Source: Trebouxia sp. TZW2008 (Eukaryota > Chlorophyta > Trebouxiophyceae > Trebouxiales > Trebouxiaceae). Taken from it: a DNA stretch of 64,000 nt. Made by a program: the position numbers and the translations under genes. The notes beneath the pieces were generated by a model. It saw nothing but the letters and a program-made list of their open reading frames with translations. It was not told where the DNA came from and searched no databases. This document shows, piece after piece, positions 1 to 13,000 of the stretch (the first letter of the stretch is position 1; every line of letters starts with the position of its first letter). The stretch lies in assembly GCA_002118135.1 (NCBI GenBank), contig BDIU01000123.1, forward strand, positions 310,001 through 374,000, given 5' to 3'.

Positions 1-48
1 TTGCAGTTTCTGCTGTGTCTGAGCCTTTGGAAAGAAGGCAAACTACCA
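1..48 (+). repeat. Duplicate of dehydrogenase exon start with acceptor
   Basis: Bases 1-48 repeat 99-148 with few changes, including the tgcag acceptor and the following codons (FLLCLSLWKEGKL against FPLCLSLLEEGKI). It lies in the intron just upstream of the intact exon and is probably a non-functional exon-edge copy. Confidence 0.75.
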
Positions 49-103
49 TGCAGTTATTGAGTGACTGCTATGGCATTTTTACATTGTTTGTGCTGGCATG
101 CAG

Positions 104-262
104 TTTCCGCTGTGCCTGAGCCTTTTGGAGGAAGGCAAGATACAGACTGAGCCCCTGATAACCCACAGACTGGGCTTTTCAGAAGCAGAAATTCTAAAAG
201 GTTTCCAGTTGGCTGGTGATGCTGCCAAATCAGGTGCCATCAAAGTTATGTTCAGTTGGTGA
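104..262 (+). CDS. Sorbitol/xylitol-type zinc alcohol dehydrogenase, last exon (5' partial)
   Basis: This is the C-terminal exon of a medium-chain zinc dehydrogenase; the rest of the gene lies left of the window. The exon opens after a tgcag acceptor at 99-103 and reads 52 residues to a TGA at 260-262. The motifs EEGKIQTEPLITHR, GFSEAEILKGF and GAIKVMF match the ending of sorbitol/xylitol dehydrogenases as remembered (LLASGKVDVKPLVTHR..GF...AIKVMF). Members oxidise polyols to ketoses with NAD(P). Substrate cannot be decided from this fragment. Polyols are major carbon-export compounds in lichen algae, which would fit, but that is inference. Degenerate copies of parts of the exon flank it at 1-48 and 284-322. 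Confidence 0.75.
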   Translation, partial: FPLCLSLLEEGKIQTEPLITHRLGFSEAEILKGFQLAGDAAKSGAIKVMFSW

Positions 263-283
263 AATATGCTGACTTTGAGCCAC

Positions 284-324
284 AGAATGGGCTTTTCAGA
301 AGCAGAAATTCTAAAAAGCTGGTC
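284..324 (+). repeat. Duplicate of middle of dehydrogenase exon
   Basis: Bases 284-324 repeat 164-204 (GFSEAEILK codons) just after the stop codon of the gene. It would lie in the 3' UTR or downstream DNA. Confidence 0.75.
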
Positions 325-1666
325 GGACCATCTGATTTTCCCAAACAAGAGCTGCTTACTGCTGGTGCTTGTCATATGTGCTCATGAGGTTCATTCCAAG
401 CCTCAAAGATGAGACTGTAGCTTCCGATGCATTGCTTTGTTTGTCTTTGTTTATTGTAGTCAGTGTTGATGAGTGAACATGTTTACTGAGCAATGCGCCA
501 GCGTTCCAAGAGGAAGAATGCCTATGTCCTGACATTCTGTGCAGCTTGGTAGTCAGATAGATCAATGCAGTATACAGCTTGTGTTCATTTTGTTTTTGCT
601 TTGAAAGTATGTATATCGAGGTCAGGCGAGGCTGTGTGGCCAAGTCAAAACGCGTCGGCCTTCAGGCGCCCTTGTCAATACTGCTTTCAACAGACTTGAC
701 TGCTTTGCTCAGGTACTCCCCTTCACTCTGTGCTGTAGTAAAAGCTTGTTTGTGCCCTGTATCTATAGTACATACTATAGTCTCCACAACGCACAAATGG
801 CCAAATGTAAGCGGATGTGCATGCCTTGCCAATGAAACACTGCAAATGCAGTCGGTGGCTGAATTTGCAAGTTGAGTTCAAATGCAACTCATGAGCAGGA
901 GATAGAGAAGCTTGCAGCATATGTGATACCATCATCGATAAGGACCTATGCAGCAATTTCTAGCCATGAGTTGATGTCAGAATGCATATAGCACCTCAGA
1001 AATGCAGGCTGTGACTCACATTGCAAGCTTGCAACTCTTATGATTTGCTTTTGTAGCAGAGGCATTAACGTCAGTAATGAGGACAAATGCGGCCAGGCCG
1101 GTAATTGATCCGTGTGAATACAGCTTAGAACGCAGGCTGTGACGCATATGCTATATGAAATGTTGCCCAAGCACAAAGCAGATTGTATCGCTGCAGCTAA
1201 AAGCTGGGAAGGGAACTGGCAATCATTACATAGAGATCCATCAGCACCTACAGCTTGATTGATGTATCACAGTCTGACTACAACCTGAGCTGTCAAGTCA
1301 TTGGCTCTTGAGTGCAATAATCACGTTTTTCAGGTGAACGAACAATATGATTAAGACTTGAATACTTCACTGATGCTCCAGCAACTTCCTTATTAGTGAT
1401 ACCCTGAGTAACGAGATCACAACAGACAAGCTACCAAGCTGTGGCTCATCTGAAGTGAACTCCAAATGCAAATAGTCATGTCGGCATTCCAGATATGTGT
1501 CCAACCCTGCAACCCATCCTGCTTGACAACCTCCAATATCTGCCACAGCATTATCAAAATTTGATCAAACCAGGTCCAAACAAGCAAGCTGAGCAGCTAG
1601 TCACCAGCAACAGTCAAACTCGACTTTAGATTCCCAGTTAAAAGCAAACTCACACAGTCCACTAGC
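325..1666. other. Intergenic, no gene recognised
   Basis: Short overlapping ORFs only, on both strands, without family motifs or consistent splice signals. This is the space between the end of the dehydrogenase gene (+) and the end of the desiccation gene (-), so it should hold two convergent 3' ends. Confidence 0.5.
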
Positions 1667-4021
1667 TTAGTGGATGGCGCCATTGACACCGTTGGGGAAA
1701 AAACCACCGGGCTTGGATGCGCTGCCCAAGTACACAATGGCTAGAACCTCAGGAGCAGTGCGGGAGAAGGCGATGTTGTATGCACCGGATGGGACAATGG
1801 TCTCAACACCGTCTGTGACCAGACCCTCATCAGCATAGTTGGGTGGAGTGGTTCCGCTGGCCATGGCAGAAACGTTGCCACGCAGGGATGAAACAGTGTC
1901 GACTGCGTCTAGGACAGTCACACCGTATCCAGTGTCTTGGTCGCCATTGTCAAACAGAGTCTTACGGATCTGCACCAAAGGCACACACTTAGCTTGCAAT
2001 CAATCAATGCAAACACATTGACAATCCAGCTGCAGCCAGATGTGACTTGTTGGGCTTCCTGACTTGAAAGCATCAGGTTGGAAGCACAGGTGAATGTGTC
2101 TAGCAACAAAAGGCACAAACACAGCTCAGCTAGAAGCATGCAGAATTCTGACGGAATCTGTCCTCAGTAAACGACAAATGCAGCATGCACGACTAATGTG
2201 CAACACAGACAAAAGCATGTGTGCATGCATGCTGCAGGGAAAGTGTACATACAGTGCTGCTCAGCTAACACGTGCACAACTATAAACGAGTCTATCCTGA
2301 ACACAAAGAGCATGCATTGTAGGCGGGCAAACTGGACACACACATGTGTGCATGCAAGCTGACAGGAGCTGTACACACAGTTCTGACAACGGCAGAACAA
2401 ATCTGCACAAGAGCTGCTGAATGTGTCAACAGCGTAAACAAAGCAAGCAGGGAAGTCTCAGAGCAGGCTCAATAAGGGACAAACAAAATGACAGATGGGC
2501 GAGAGAAAAGTGCTTACAATGCGCGCCAAGGACACAAACAAGATGGGAAAAGCACAAGGGAACTAGTACTTACAATGCCTGCGTGGTATGCCTCAATAAG
2601 ACCAATGCCGACAGCTGGGGCCAGAAGAGCCTTTGATGTGATGAGGGGGGCAGCACCATTGTAGGCTGTCACACCAACGTCCTCAAACAGGAAAGATGAC
2701 AACAGGCCGGTGATGTCATTGGCGTAGTATGTGAATGTGGGGGTCAGGGTCTCGCCGAAAGCTGCGTTGGCTGCAGCGGTGATGGCTGACAGGTCAATCT
2801 GTGGCTGTGCAACTGCTGCTGCGCCTGTACACCATAACGTCAAAAGCTGTAGCGACTGCATTCGTTACCAAGAAGTTTTTTCCACCACGCAATTTTGTCA
2901 CTTCCAGTGCAGTCAGCATGCAGTGCTTAGGTCCCACTTTCGACTCAGGACATCAAGAAACTTCACTATATCAAGTGTCATTACAATAACAATACATTGT
3001 ACCGTTTGCTGCATGAAAGATTGGTGCAAACACCAGGTAAGACAGAAGTCAACAATTTCATTGACCATCACATTTGCTGACATGCAATGCAGTGTCACAT
3101 GTGCCAAAGACTGCATTTGCCGCGTTGCTGGTCGTGTAAGTCCATGACTTCATTGCAATGTACACTTACCAAGGTTGGCCTGAATGGCAGTAACATGGTC
3201 TTGCTCATCCCTAGCAAGCTCCTCAAACAAGCCCTGCACGGGGTCTGAGAAAGAACCCTTGGTGCAGCCGGTTGGGGCTGGACCACCGTTGGTGTTGTTG
3301 ATTGGTGTACCGTATGCAGCGCAGTGGTAAAAGTTTGCCTGCGAAACGAGCGAGTTGCGTTGGCCTGATGTGGTGGATCGATGCCCCGTATCGGCAGTAT
3401 AGCGGGAAAACGCCGTGCGACACATTTCGTGCAATGTTGCAAAGCAGTGAGTGGCACACGCGCGCACAGGATTTGCACACTAATCCTTTCAGCAGAACTC
3501 TGGTGGCAGCTACAGCATGCATTCTTTGCGGCTGCCTCACCTCGAGGTATTCCAGGTTCAGAGCGAAGTTGTAGATGTCAGCATCGGACTGGGCGGCACA
3601 CTGGCCAATCAGCAGAGCTGCTAGCAGGGACAGCAGGACCTGCGTATTGCACAATGTAGCGTTGAACGATGTGCGCAGTACAAGTCATCCAAACATCCAT
3701 ATGGACGCTTGTTGTGCAACTTATACGAGCTGCTTCGCTGCCACCATATTCAAGGCAAACTGGCTTCTGGACATCCTAGAACAACCCGCATCACACGGCT
3801 AGCGGCGCCATGCAAAAACGAAGCAACTGCTCTAGTTGAGCTGGATTGCGATTGTCACTACGCCACATTTGAACGAATATGCGGCTGCTGCCTGGTGCCA
3901 AATCCATGCGCAACAGAGACAACGCGCATGAAAGCACGTATGCATTGAATGCTGAGCTGAGCGCCACATGCCCGCCACACTGCAGTACGAGAGGCGAGCA
4001 GCATACCTTCTGCGTCGCCAT
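1667..4021 (-). CDS. Desiccation-related protein, PCC13-62 type (ferritin-like)
   Basis: Five exons on the minus strand: 4007-4021, 3541-3639, 3170-3338, 2574-2824 and 1667-1969. All have GT-AG borders and phases agree; the product is 278 residues. Exon 1 codes only MATQK, and joined to exon 2 gives a clear signal peptide (MATQKVLLSLLAALLIGQC). The mature part begins SDADIYNFALNLEYLE and holds two ExxH-type metal motifs of the ferritin-like fold, EQDH near residue 83 and EAYH near the end of exon 4. This matches the desiccation-related protein family first described in Craterostigma (PCC13-62) and abundant in Trebouxia-type lichen algae. Its biochemical role is unknown; it is probably secreted or in the endomembrane system. 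The 15-nt first exon is easily missed: without it, the first ATG in the second exon's frame would lie inside the intron. Confidence 0.9.
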
Positions 4022-5987
4022 GTCGACGGCGGAAGCAAACAAAGGCAACGGGTTTCACCAGTGATACAAGTACTCTATAAAACTGACAGATACGATATCA
4101 AATGCAATGCGGTCTGCGGCACGTTCAAAGATAAGCTGGAGAAACGCTTCGGATACCCTGGAGATCAACCTCAAAACTCATGCAACACACGACTGAGGTG
4201 TGACGTTGTGTCATGGAATCTTAAGTACTAAAGTGTTGACTTGACGTCACGGTCCAGTCAAGGTAGCCTGTATGATTAATCTAAATGCAAACGGCATAAC
4301 AGCATCAGCATTATCACCGCTCGGCCGCTCTTCTTGCTGGCACGAGCCCCCACATGATCGACGTGGGCCACTCATGACTAACATCGTGTTAAGCATGACT
4401 CAGGTTTGTAAGGCATGCTTCAATGCTTTGCCTTCACTTATGGTGATGCACATTGCCTTCACATCATCTTGATGGCTTGCACTGCGGCCAGCTTCCTTCT
4501 CTCCACAGTGGAGACTGTCAAGCTGGCAGACCTTGTGCTTTTGCAGTAAATCATTGTTGTCACAACAGTCAGTATAAACACAAAGCTTTAGGTTGAATCT
4601 ACAGCCAGGATTTTGCTGGGAAGCAAAATGGGCTTTTTCCAAGTGAAGCAAGGAGGCAAAGCTCAGAATTGCTTGAACGTCATGTGGCTCATCAGACGAT
4701 GCAAGGCTTCTGTAGCTGTCCTGACCGTCACCATGTAGCAAGTGCCAAACAATGGTGCTCTGCTGCAGAATCGCGCAACCTGAGTTGACTTGCAGTCAAA
4801 TGAAACCTGACCACAAACTTTTGCGCAATCAAGCCACACTGCCTTCTGGACATGCCGCCATTTATCATGATAAGACCACTTCCAAAGGAGAGCTGTACAT
4901 AGTGCACCCAAGACTAGGGCACCAGTACTTCTTTTAGCCGGAAGACAGCCATTGCTGATATGAAGTGAGCCGACACATCAGACTCTGAGCTTGAGCTCAA
5001 GGTTCCCAGAAAGCCATGTGTAGATCAACCAGAAAAGTTGGATTCTGTCTGATGAACCGGATGGCAACTGTGTAGGATCTTGCTTGAGCATGTGACATGA
5101 GCTGTGGACTTGTCATGTCAGACGTAGCAATGCAGATCACTACTGTTTTCTTTCCTGCTGAAGTTGACAAGCGTGTAGGGCAACAACATGTTGCTTGCAA
5201 GGGATTGGACACCATCAGGCCAATCAATCTATAAGTTCATAAAGCAGGAAGCCTATGCAGCCCTGCTAGACTGCACAATCATGGTCTACAAACTTTAACA
5301 CCCGGCCTTGCTCTCCACGTTGCACTGCCTCATCTGTCTGCCTCAAGTCCCCGTGTACATCAACACATCCAGTGCCCAGCAAGATCTGCTAAGCTTGCTG
5401 CAGGGTCTACAGGACATATGGATGAGTCTCTTGCACAGGTACTGGCTTGAGTTGATTCAAGAGTTGCCGTTCATTTGACCACAGCTTCATTGTGACAAGT
5501 TGCAATTGACATGCAAGAGCTGTTGGCGAATGAGGATCTATCCCAACGAACGTCCTGGCGTTGTGAACGCTAATGCCGTGATGCTTTGTGAACTTGGCAA
5601 GTCTTGCTTCACCTCAGACTTCATATTGTACAAAAACAGTCCAGGGTGTTGGTCCTGAAGGAAGGACTGGACCTGTATAAATCTGCAGATAAGCCACAGC
5701 TGCCAAGTTGAGGTCAGGGTGTGCTGTTGAGACAGCACGAGAGAGAACGAGGGGGTTGGGAGCCACACCGAACCTCTCCTCCCTGTATTAAGAGAGTACA
5801 TAAAAGAGAGGTTACACGCTTTGGCCATTACCGCTCACGCTCTGCTTTGTTTTCGTTGGCTTCGTGTCGTTTCGCAAAGTTTCGTTCGTCTCGCTCGCTG
5901 AGTCAGCTGTGCACCTATCGACCCAGCTGCTGCATGCGCATCCTTCCTGCTTGCGCCTTGCCAAGTCGCGTCTCAAGTTCTGAGCAG
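4022..5987. other. Intergenic region between divergent genes
   Basis: About 2 kb between the starts of the desiccation gene (-) and the small plastid-protein gene (+). It holds the TGACGTCA site noted separately and many short ORFs, the longest a 113-codon minus ORF at 4400-4741 with no recognised motif. The last 150 bp are pyrimidine-rich with many TCG/TTCG steps, as expected for a 5' UTR of the + gene. No other gene is supported. Confidence 0.5.
4242..4249. promoter_or_regulatory. TGACGTCA palindrome upstream of desiccation gene
   Basis: A perfect 8-bp CRE/bZIP-type ACGT palindrome, about 220 bp upstream of the desiccation-related gene's start codon. ACGT cores are bound by bZIP factors in plants, including ABA and light regulators. 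Function here is inferred from position only. The same palindrome occurs upstream of the ELIP gene (30366-30373). Confidence 0.4.
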
Positions 5988-6499
5988 ATGCAAGCTCTCA
6001 GCTGCACACCAAGTAGAGTTGCTGTCGGATCGCACCAGCGCTATGGGCGAGCATTGACTGTGCGTGCAAACGGCAGCGGACCTCCAACAAAGGACGAAAA
6101 CAAGCCGCAAACCTCTACGTCGAGACGCCACTTGTTGAAGCAGGGTGCAACGCTGGGTTTTGGCGGAGCTGCTGCGAGGTATTTCGCAACTGGCCAGGCT
6201 TGAGCTGTGTGTTGGTCTGCAAGCAGGATACACAAGGCTTCTTCCAACGCTTTTTTGGTGCCAGGGCATTGAGATTACTGGGTGTGTCAGAGCTTGGGCA
6301 AGTGCCAAGGGCCTTGACTCCCTTAATGACAGAAATGAGCAAAGGCGCACAGCTTCTGCAGCAAGTCAGCACCAAGATGCAGCCAACAGTGCAACATTTG
6401 CTCAAGATGGGAATGAAGCCTACTGATGTGCTGAGGATGCTGGAGAATCCTGCTCTTCGCCCCCGCAATGCTGCAGAGCTGCAACGCTGGCTGAGATAG
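5988..6499 (+). CDS. Small plastid-targeted protein of unknown function
   Basis: Two exons, 5988-6178 and 6265-6499, with an 86-bp GT-AG intron whose acceptor follows a T-rich tract; product 141 residues. Other acceptors near 6197-6236 break the frame. The N-terminus (MQALSCTPSRVAVGSHQR..LTVRANG) resembles a chloroplast transit peptide. It is followed by SRRHLLKQGATLGFGGAAAR, a twin-arginine plus hydrophobic stretch that suggests thylakoid targeting. The C-terminal 90 residues are predicted mostly helical and repeat short Leu-rich segments (LLQQVSTKMQPTVQHLLK, DVLRMLENPALRPRNAAEL). I do not recognise the family. An in-frame ATG at 5934 would add 18 residues; 5988 is preferred because it gives a compact transit peptide. 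Confidence 0.7.
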
Positions 6500-7085
6500 G
6501 GGAGCGGCACACATGCCGATGATTTGATGCTGTGAGATGAGTTGCTTGTGATGTGTATTCCCGTGAGACAATGCTTCATAAGCGTCCTTTCTGGGTTGAT
6601 GCTTGTACATCAAATTTGATAATCTCTTGACACAGCGCTGTGTGTTTCCAATTTTATGCGACTTACCGTGGTAGTTTTGGTCAAGAGCGCTGATATTTCT
6701 GTTTACTGGCACGAACCACTCAATGTGCATCTGACTATTGGGGGCCTTTGGTTTTTGCAGCTATGCCCAAAATTTTCTTCATTTGATTTTGAGACAAAAT
6801 CCGGCGTGTTGTACTTGATTGTTAACTGCGAGACAGTGTGACACACTCGAAAGTCAGCCAGACAGTGTATGAGAGGTGCATGGCAGCCAGGCAGTGTATA
6901 ATTAAGTATCAGAGTGTAAATTTCAGAGATTGATGGCACCTTCCCTGCACACCTTCAAAGAAAGACAAAAGAATGTATGCATCTGTTTGCTGCCTAGCTG
7001 CATCTTTGATGATGCGCTTCAAATCAAATATGGCTCACATGACATTGCGCTGGTTGGCAGCAGTTGTCCAAGCAGGACGGCTGCA
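6500..7085. other. Convergent intergenic region
   Basis: Between the ends of the small plastid-protein gene (+) and CYP37 (-). It holds 3' UTR sequence and no supported gene. Confidence 0.5.
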
Positions 7086-10000
7086 TCACGCTGTCGATTG
7101 TGAGACATTCACAAGATTGTTTTGTCCAGAGACAAGTTCTGCTGACACAATCACATCCCCTGATGTCAATTGTGGTATCATCTCTGCTCCCTGCATCAAC
7201 AAAGCGCTTATCAAGCAGTTGGACTCTGTGCTTACTTTGTTACTTCATTCATTCGAAAATCATGCTAGACAGGCTCAGTAGGCCCAGCTAGTATGTACTG
7301 GAGCAATCAACTGTCTGCAGTCACTTCGGTCCTACGGTTACTTCGCCACTGCTGCAGCAAGACGACTGCATGCCAGAACAAGCACAGCATCAATTTGATG
7401 CTAAGCCTATTCTGTTGGTCATAGAGTCATATGCGGTTGCGGATCACAGCAGACATGCCAAAGCTACATGAGCAAGGGTATGCACAGAGGGCTTCACAGC
7501 AAACTGCATGATGCATTGCAGCTTTCTGTTGATAGAAGCTGCATGGACTTACCACAACTTCACAGTGCAGCTCCCAGATTTTGCAGGCAACAATCAGGCC
7601 AGCTGATGGCATTTTGCACGGCAAGACCAGTTGCTCCATGCTGCAGTGCTACCAAGAAGAAGACATAACAGATACAAGAAGCAGAACCATCTTGCATGCT
7701 CAAGCCACCCATCAAGGCTGATTGCATGAGCCAGCGGCAACGACTATATGTTCATCAAGATCATCCCACTGTGCAAGGAACAGGAAATGTGTCAGTGGCA
7801 ATCACTATAAGCAATGTGTCAGGAACAAGCGCTCTCTTACCTTTGCGATGTAAGCAAACACCCCAAAGTTGCCTTCATCAAAACTTAAGCCAGCCAGTCC
7901 CGAAGACCCCTTGTCATACTTATAGATGAAAAATTCGTCTGCTGCTGCAAACCCCTCATCAGCGTCAGGTGCATGTGCCATTGCCACTGCTCCATAGATT
8001 GACATAGGCAGCACTGGTAGCTCTCCTGCTTGCACATTCAAGGGAGACCCGTATATCGGCTCAAAATCACCCAAGGGAAGGATCTCCAAAGGGATCTGCT
8101 TGCCTGCAGTCACAACATATCTTCACCAGCATTGTCACCCTGCTTGCACATGCAAAGCAGACCCATGTATTGGCTCAAAATCCTCCAAGGGAAGGCTCTC
8201 CAAAGGAGTCTGCTCGCCTGCAGTTGCAACATGCCCTCATTATCATTTTCATCCTTGACATGCTTACTGGTGAAGTTTTATGAATCCGCTAGGTGCATAC
8301 AGCACTGGTAGCTCCCTTGCTTGCACATTTAAGGGAGACCCGTATGTTTGCTTGAAACCCCCCAAGGGAAGGATCTCCAAAGGGATCTGCTTGCCTGCAA
8401 GCACAGTATGCCTTCATCATCACTAAAGTCTTTTGAACGCTTACTGTTGAGGTTTTACGAATTTGCTGGGTGCATACAGCACTGGTGGGGCTCCCCTGCT
8501 TCCACAACCAAGGGAGACTGGCTTAAACATCCCCAAGGGAAGGATCTCCAAGGAATATGCTTGCCTGCAGTCACAACATGCCTGTAAGTATGACATTGCC
8601 TGCAAAGCCCTTTCATGCTGAGTAATGCTGTCAACATGCGCTGTGCTGATAAGGTGAGGATTGTTCAAATTGGGAGGGCATCACAAGTCACCTTTTTTTT
8701 TGGCTTGTTTGAAGACAGAGTCGCAGAAAGAGAGCCAAACAAGCCAATATCGTACCTTCCGCAGTGCCTTTGCCAATCAGTATGCCTGTGAAGTCCACAG
8801 TCAACGTCTTGCCAACGTATAGTTTCTGCATGACGTTCTTGGCAAAGTTGCCTGCAGTGATGGGCGCTGAGTATCCTTCCAAGACCATGGTCATGCGCGC
8901 CTGTGGCTGTAGACCCCCGCCCTCATTCACCACAAATGCAAGCGCACCATCTGGTTTCTCAATGGTCATCTCCACAACAGCTCTGCCTGCATGGCAGTGA
9001 TGCTGACAGTGTGATCTTCAGCAAATGTGGCAGCTAAGCTTCCTGGCAACTGAGCTGGTGTTGATCAGCCAGACAGTGTTGCTTGACAACATGACCACGA
9101 AGGCTAGCGCACCGTCTGGCTTTTCAACGGTCATCTCCATCACAGCTCTGCCTGCATGCCATGGCTGTTTGTGAGCTGCATTCACTTATTTCTGGCGCCT
9201 GTGACACAGTCATGCATGCTTGTGGTGGCTGTAGACCCCGCCCTCATTGAGCACAAAAGCTAGAGCACCATCTGGCTCCTCGATGGTCATCTCCACTGCT
9301 CTGCCTGCATGCCATTCATTCATACATTCATGCATTCAAACCGCATGCAAGACAGGCTCAGCAGGCCCAGTCAAGTACGCACTGGAGCACAGTCATGCGT
9401 GCTTGTGGTTGTAGACCCCCGCCTTCATTGACCACAAAAGCAAGCGCACCATCTGGCTTCTCGGTGGTCATCTCCACAACAGCTCTGCCTGCATGGCATT
9501 GGTGCTGTTATCTTCAGCAAGTTTGGCATTCCTGGCATTTGAGATGGGCATCAGCAGCTAGAGTGTGTTGCTCGTCAAGATGCATCATGCCCTGTATTCT
9601 GACTGCAGTGGTACCTCTGAGTAAGGTCAACTTCATGTAAAAACAACTTTCTTGGCAACAAAAGCAGTCATTACAACAAGCACTTCCTGCAGAGGCGGGA
9701 CTGCTCATAGGGCAGGTACAGTCAACTCTCTTTGTAACGGCTGCTTTGGTCACCAAGAAACTTGTCCTTATATCGAATTGTCCTTACTCAGAGGGACCAC
9801 TGCAGTCAGAATGCAGTGCTTGGTTCCCAGATGCATTGTCCTTACATCGAGAATGTCCTTATAACGAGTGTCCTTACAACGAGTGTCCTTACAACGAGCG
9901 TCCTTACAACGAGTGTCCTTATAACAAGAGACTACTGTACCTTTGAGTTGAGGCAAGCTGCTGTAGGACTTGGGTGGGATGAAGGCTAACGTCGGGGCCT

Positions 10001-13000
10001 GTATTAGCTCCAGCTCGGCAACATTGCGCATCACCTCTGCTGTCCTTTGTGACACTTTGTCAGAGTCTCTGCAACACAGTCAACTTGATTGATTGATTGG
10101 TTGGTTGGTTGGTTGGTTAATTGGTTGGTTGGTTGATTGATTGATTGATTTGACATCTGTGTCTGGGCTAACACAAGGTAGGTAACAGGTCTGCCTCACC
10201 CTGTTCCTGTAGACCATACAATCAAATTGTACGTGACCAAAGGCAGCAGCGCTCCTAGTATGGTGCCAGAACAGCGGGAAGCGCAGTACAAGTGGACCAC
10301 GACTGGGGAAAGTAAAGTATATATGGCTTTATGGACTTAGTCAAATACCTTGCAGTTTCAACAATCTTGTTTGTACTCGGCATCTGGGGTATCTGTGCAT
10401 GATTGGAATGATAGCCAAGAGCAAGAAATGTGTGCTGCATTTGTGCATCAGTTCACCTCGTGGTACAGTGCATGGTCACATTGGGCCACTGCATAGAACA
10501 GTGTGCAGAGCATGGAAGAACTTGTTATGAATGCTGCTTCAGCCACAAGAACCCAGTTTCGCTGGCGGTGCGTTGAAACCGCCAACAGCAGCATTGCAGG
10601 ACCGCTTGGGCAAACACACGGTTTGTGACACAAAGCATGCTCAACTTGCATGGCCGCTGGACACATGCAGGGGATGCAGCTCCTGGCGTTGCTGAAATCA
10701 TTGCATGACACCAAGCCTTTACTGGCATGTTGTGTTGACCTACTTGAGGTCTATAGCGAGTTGAACTTTCTTGAGACCCTCCTGTACAGCCTGCAGGTAT
10801 CTTTGTGCATCCTGCTGTTTGCCGTTTGGCGTCCCAGCCAGCATCTGCAGAGCAACATCAAACATGTCTACAGTGATTTCTCCTTGAATCAAATGCTTGA
10901 TGGTTTCCAGGAAAAACTGTCCTGTAGTGTTCTTACACTGAGAATGTCCTTACAACAAGTCTCCTTACAGACACAAGTCTATCAGCCTCACCATGACTGG
11001 CATGGCAGAAGCAGCATTTGATGGTTGAATTTACATTGTCTGCAACCCATGTGCCATGGGCCAGAAGTGCATCTGTTATTCTTTGCTCAACATGATGAAA
11101 GCCACAAGACCAAGCACATTATACACATGCTTGCCTCAATGCAAGAAAGTCTATTTGCTAGCTGGACATCCTGAATTCAACACAACAGCAGCAAAGGTGT
11201 GTTCCATGGTTCACTTTGCCAAAGTCAGAGCAGTAAAGGGTGCTGTCTGGAGCATGAAATCAGTGGCAAGCGCGCATCTGCACATTAATAAAGAGTTGCA
11301 CTACATACCTTCTCTGATTGTTAAGCAAGCACAACAGAGGCTGTGACAGTCTCAGCCACCTGTTGCCAGGGCTTGCCCTTAGGAATGTGCAGCTTGCATG
11401 CACAACCCTTCATGCACACTTGCACATCCTTGCCTTGAAGATGTAGTTCAGTTGCAGGCGCAAATGAACAAAGAGTTGCATGCCATACCTTCTCTGATTG
11501 TTGTGCAAGCACAACAGAGGCTGTGACATTCTCAGCCATCTGTTGCCAAGGCTTCCGCTGAGGGATGCGTAGCTTGTATGCATTGTCCTCCATGCGCGTC
11601 TGCACATCCTTCACATCTTTGTTGAAGGCTGGTATAGAGCGCCGCAACGCTGCATCAACAGACCTGCAAGCAAGCGGGGCTGCATTTGCGCTTTGTTGTT
11701 GTTGTTGACAGCTTCCATGGGCAGAGGCTGTGGGAACATAGCGGCCTTCATGAGGCAGTGCTTGACTTCCTAGCTACAGGACATTGCTGATGCAGCATCT
11801 GTTGGGAGCTGTCGTGCACTTGCACCAGATTGCTACAGCTGCTGCAATCGGCAAGCTTGTGGCCATGATCAGATCAATAAGTTCAGTGAGATGTAGCAGC
11901 CAAAAATGCTGCATGATTTATGCACCCCAGTGTCACAGCTCAACCATGCCAGTATCAGCAATGCACTTCTCAACGGCAGTGCAGTAGAGACTCAGTACAT
12001 GCATGCTCAAATTGCAGACTGTACCTGGGAATGCGTGCATTTGGTGAATTGAGGATTGCAGGAGCTGGGGGCGGCGTGGCTAGGTCCAAAGCCAGGGGTA
12101 GGGTGGCCACTTGAAGAGCTGCAAGACAGGCAGCAGCAGCCTGTTTGCTGTGCTTGGCTGCCTGCAAGACCAGTTGAATAGAAGTATTGAGTCTCATGTG
12201 GCAGGTCAAAACAATCAGTGTCAAGTAGTTTCTCACACATGCAACAGCAAAATGAGCATGGCTACTTAGCCTGCAAGACAGGCAGCAGCAGCCTGTTTGC
12301 TGTGCTTGACCACCTGCAAGGCAAGTTGTGCAAGAGTATCGGTCCTTTCATGTGGCAGGTCAGCACAATAGTGTCAAGTAGTTTCTGTGTGCAATTTTTG
12401 TTTCCTACAATGCTTTGCATGAGATGCTGCCGCAGTCTTGCACACATGTGAAACGGTCACATGCAACAGCATCATGAGTGTGGCCACTCGCAGAGCTGCA
12501 AGGCAGGCAGCATTAGCCTGCTTGCTGTGCTTGACTACCTGCAAAGCAAGTTGGTCAGAGCTGATGGGACTGTGACCTTTTGTGAGGTAAGTCAAACAAA
12601 CACAAGTATGTTTATGGATTCTGGTGCATGAGCAACAGCAACATGATCATGTTGAGCTGTGCTGTGACAGAGGGCAGAGCAAAAGTGTAATGCCAAGCTC
12701 TTTCGCGTGCTGCATTGCTGTAGGATGAGGAAAACATGACAGTCTTGGCACTTGCAGAAGTTGTCTGAATGACACTTGAGGCTTGGCCCTTGGTTCAAAC
12801 AAGAGAGCATGGGTCAGTGTCAGAAGATGCACAGTGCAAAATGAAAGACAATGCAGCAAGGCTCGCACAGGCAGCACAAGGGCTTGCTGATGCTTGCCTG
12901 ATGAAGCAAATGACGTGAACTGGTCTGGGTGCAACTGCCTCTGTTGTTTGATTGTTGCTCAGCACAGCATGGCCGCTTAAGACCTCGCCTTCTGTAGTGG

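Noticed and set aside
628..700. tRNA-Leu-like stretch (tgtggccaagt … cggccttcagg)
   Set aside because: It resembles an A box and anticodon arm, but there is no GGTTCGAATCC-type B box and no closing acceptor stem.
4400..4741. 113-codon minus ORF
   Set aside because: No recognisable motif, no splice partners and no conserved start; left as intergenic.
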